64,000 nucleotides of DNA from a virus. Position 1 is the first letter of the stretch; each line of letters opens with the position of its first letter. The notes under the pieces were generated by a model. That model was not told where the DNA came from, did not search any database, and saw nothing but the letters and a program-made list of their open reading frames with translations. The DNA lies in IMG/VR virus record IMGVR_UViG_3300021197_001365, positions 1-64,000 of that record. The stretch is one strand, 5' to 3'. Below are positions 62,034 through 64,000 of this stretch, one piece after another. A program made the translations under genes and the position numbers.

Positions 62034-63451
62034 TATACTCTCCTAGTATAAAATCTGCCCAATGCTAGTTCTGCTGCTATTTCTCGAATAGAAGAATCAA
62101 TCAATACGCGAGGATCTCTATCTGAGTTTGCCCAAGGACTTCTTCCTTTTCCTGGCTCATACACTTGGTATGGATTTTTCTGATAAGTATAGCCAAAACT
62201 TGGAAATCCTTGAGGAGTTGTTAAAACCTCTGTTAATTTTACACTATTTGCAAATGTTCCTGTTCTATTTTCTAGTCTAGGATTCCTCATGTTCTTTCTA
62301 ACCGTTTGTGGCAACTTTTGATTTATTAGGGCCATCATAGAAAACATACTTCGTTGTGTATCTGATTGCTTATTAGAGGTTGAACGTGCTTTTGGTCGAG
62401 CAGCTAGTGCTCCACCTCTAGAAATCTTTTTAGCTGAGTATCCTTTCCCTCTTTTTCCTTTCTCTGTAACTTTTGTTCTGGTCTTTGTTTTTACTTTTTT
62501 TGAACCTAACTTTACTTTTACGTTTTTTCCTTTCTTAAGATTTTTTACTAAATGATCATGAACAATTGTTTTTTCAATCTTCTCAAAAAGAGTGCTAGAA
62601 CCTTCTAAGTTTTCATACTCTATATTTCTGAAAGTCATCTCAAAAGCGTTTAGAAAAGCTTCTTGAATTTGTTTCTCTTCTGTTGAGCCTCTTTTTATAT
62701 TAACCTCTGCTAATACAGGTGTTAAAAGCATTGATAGTCCAGCTTTTAAATCTCCACCCTTTGAAATAATTTGCTCTGCATCAATAACTAACTTCATCAC
62801 AATGCCGTGCATTTTTCCTTTTTGTCCTTTTGTAAGATCATTTAAAGAGCGATCAAGAACTGCTGTTAAGTTACTTGCAAAAGTCTTTCGAAAACCTTTT
62901 GGTAATTCTCCTTGTTCTGCTGCTACCTCAAAAGACCCGACTACAGAACCTACAAGACCAGAAGCAGTACCATCGGCTCCATGGTCTAAATTTACAGTTT
63001 GACCAAACTCTTTTCTACTATAACTATTTTGGCTTATTTTTTCTGCGTACCCTTCATTAAAATCATTTATATTATCTCGTATAGTTTCAAATGATTTTGC
63101 TACATAAAAGATATTTTTACCAAAAGTTAATCCCTGCTTTTTTACAATTTGCATAAAAAATCGAGTTTGAGGATTTTTATCCTTTGGAAAAGGTTTATGC
63201 TGTCCTCTAATATACTTTTTAAATGCTGCTCTGTACTTTGTACCTTCTTCCTTAGTTAAAGGTCTACCAATTGCTGCTTCATACCCAATTTGTATTGCCC
63301 TTGTTTCTCTATTTTTTATAACTAAGCATTGTCTTACATCAGCAGATTGAAGTAAAATACGAGCAGCATCCCCAACTGTTTTTTCACTTTTACGATTATA
63401 GTTTTCAATCAGCTTTGCAGCAATTTGCTTTCTAAATACTGATTTACTCAT
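62033..63451 (-). CDS. Putative head-tail joining / virion protein
   Basis: This 472-residue basic protein lies between the adaptor and tail terminator genes. A helical N-terminal part (IAAKLIENYNRKSEKTVGDA, YRAAFKKYIRGQHKPFPKDK), a Lys-rich central stretch (KKGKNVKVKLGSKKVKTKTR) and a C-terminal domain with FANSVKLTEVLTTPQGFPSF and YQKNPYQVYEPGKG are visible. The C-terminal part resembles HK97 gp10-type tail completion proteins with a long N-terminal extension. Role inferred mainly from position. Confidence 0.6.
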   Translation of the reverse strand: MSKSVFRKQIAAKLIENYNRKSEKTVGDAARILLQSADVRQCLVIKNRETRAIQIGYEAAIGRPLTKEEGTKYRAAFKKYIRGQHKPFPKDKNPQTRFFMQIVKKQGLTFGKNIFYVAKSFETIRDNINDFNEGYAEKISQNSYSRKEFGQTVNLDHGADGTASGLVGSVVGSFEVAAEQGELPKGFRKTFASNLTAVLDRSLNDLTKGQKGKMHGIVMKLVIDAEQIISKGGDLKAGLSMLLTPVLAEVNIKRGSTEEKQIQEAFLNAFEMTFRNIEYENLEGSSTLFEKIEKTIVHDHLVKNLKKGKNVKVKLGSKKVKTKTRTKVTEKGKRGKGYSAKKISRGGALAARPKARSTSNKQSDTQRSMFSMMALINQKLPQTVRKNMRNPRLENRTGTFANSVKLTEVLTTPQGFPSFGYTYQKNPYQVYEPGKGRSPWANSDRDPRVLIDSSIREIAAELALGRFYTRRV

Positions 63452-64000
63452 TAAAAATTCTTATATAAATCAAGTACGCGTTTTATGTGATCTGGAAATG
63501 CCACATTATTACGCTGACTTGAGCTTGCTTGATTCTGAATACTAGCGCCTGCAATTGAGCGTCGCTCTTTGTGTTCATCTTTCAAGTAGTATGTAATCAA
63601 ATCAAAAACTGCAAGTTGTAAATCTGCGGGTAAAACAGCGTATCCTGCTTTATATATTACACGAACAGATGCGGGGCCACGAGCCCAATTCTTATACCCC
63701 TGTCCTGTTGTTCGATACAAACAATCTGTAGTCTCATCAAGATAATATTCATGAGCTCCTGTAGTAAGAGTACTATAAGTTTGACTATAGTTATTTCTTT
63801 CTTCTACGGAAACTATACTAACAATAGGACTTTCTGTCAATTGTATGAGATATGTATCCCAGTTCACAGTGACAGTTTCAGTTTTATTTGTTGAGTAGAA
63901 ATCTACAAAACTATTTGCACAATAAGTTTTTACGAGTTGACTCACGGAGGGAATGATAAAGTTTAGACGGCTATCATCTTTAGGGCTGCTGATGCCCTCT
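63451..64000 (-). CDS. Head-tail adaptor (gp6-like), cut by the window edge
   Basis: The frame stays open to the right edge: upstream of the GTG at 63945 it reads SSPKDDSRLNFIIPSV and then SQLVKTYC, typical of the first helices of DNA-packaging adaptors. I therefore treat 63945 as internal and the start as off-window. Other marks: AHEYYLDETTDCLYR, VRVIYKAGYAVLPADLQLAV and FDLITYYLKDEHKERRSIAG. Adaptors of this family form a ring under the portal. Confidence 0.8.
   Translation of the reverse strand, partial: EGISSPKDDSRLNFIIPSVSQLVKTYCANSFVDFYSTNKTETVTVNWDTYLIQLTESPIVSIVSVEERNNYSQTYSTLTTGAHEYYLDETTDCLYRTTGQGYKNWARGPASVRVIYKAGYAVLPADLQLAVFDLITYYLKDEHKERRSIAGASIQNQASSSQRNNVAFPDHIKRVLDLYKNF

Noticed and set aside
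1-64000. tRNA genes, CRISPR arrays, insertion sequences, integrase or attachment sites
   Set aside because: No cloverleaf T-arm with a matching acceptor, no regular spacer-repeat array, no transposase or integrase motif could be found by reading. A tRNAscan or profile search could still find a divergent one.

Overview
The window is a large part of a tailed-phage genome (Caudoviricetes, long non-contractile lambda-type tail). Its host is probably a marine gammaproteobacterium. This rests on a TonB-dependent receptor and an IscU of proteobacterial type, a parS-like 16-mer close to the proteobacterial consensus, Fur-box-like palindromes, sigma70-type promoters throughout, and a gene set typical of marine phages (NrdAB, PC4-like protein, bS21, MazG-like, DUF3310, DUF7483). 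I see no integrase, CI-like repressor, terminase, portal or capsid gene. The head genes should lie beyond the right edge, where a head-tail adaptor gene is cut.

Layout. 0.1-2.9 kb: a leftward TonB-dependent receptor carrying a ParB/Srx-like domain behind its signal peptide. 3.0-5.4 kb: a GC-richer rightward cassette (micro-membrane proteins, an HTH protein, a HAD phosphatase) with two Fur-box-like palindromes. 5.4-5.9 kb: a gene-free control region with a parS-like site, three leftward promoters, a repeated 20-mer and rightward promoters. 5.9-10.3 kb: small early genes and two structured, apparently non-coding segments of about 0.54 and 0.35 kb. 10.3-11.3 kb: a short leftward operon (Myb-like protein, ribosomal protein bS21, MazG-like pyrophosphohydrolase, membrane peptide). 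11.4-17.5 kb: rightward accessory genes, including a small heat-shock protein, a run of micro-membrane proteins, IscU, a T4-type lysozyme, an HNH protein and more HTH proteins. 17.6-35.9 kb: replication, repair and nucleotide metabolism (PC4-like protein, split NAD-dependent DNA ligase, helicase, primase, family A polymerase, UvsW-like helicase, SSB, gp47/gp46-like nuclease, Hjc-like resolvase, 5' exonuclease, NrdA, NrdB). 35.9-64.0 kb: the leftward late tail region, from fibres at the left to hub, tape measure, frameshifted G/GT chaperones, tail tube and head-tail adaptor at the right.

Working together. Transcription seems to depend on host RNA polymerase: about twenty promoters share an A-rich block, TTCTTGAC and TATAAT. 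Six or seven small proteins with related helix-turn-helix (Myb/SANT-like) folds are spread through the early region and are candidate regulators or DNA-coating proteins.

The most unusual theme is iron. A phage-encoded TonB-dependent receptor, two Fur-box-like palindromes, an IscU that keeps all its cluster-ligand residues and the LPPVK chaperone motif, a diiron class Ia ribonucleotide reductase and a gpL-type tail-tip protein with an apparent Fe-S cysteine set all occur in one genome. That these act as one iron-supply system is my inference.
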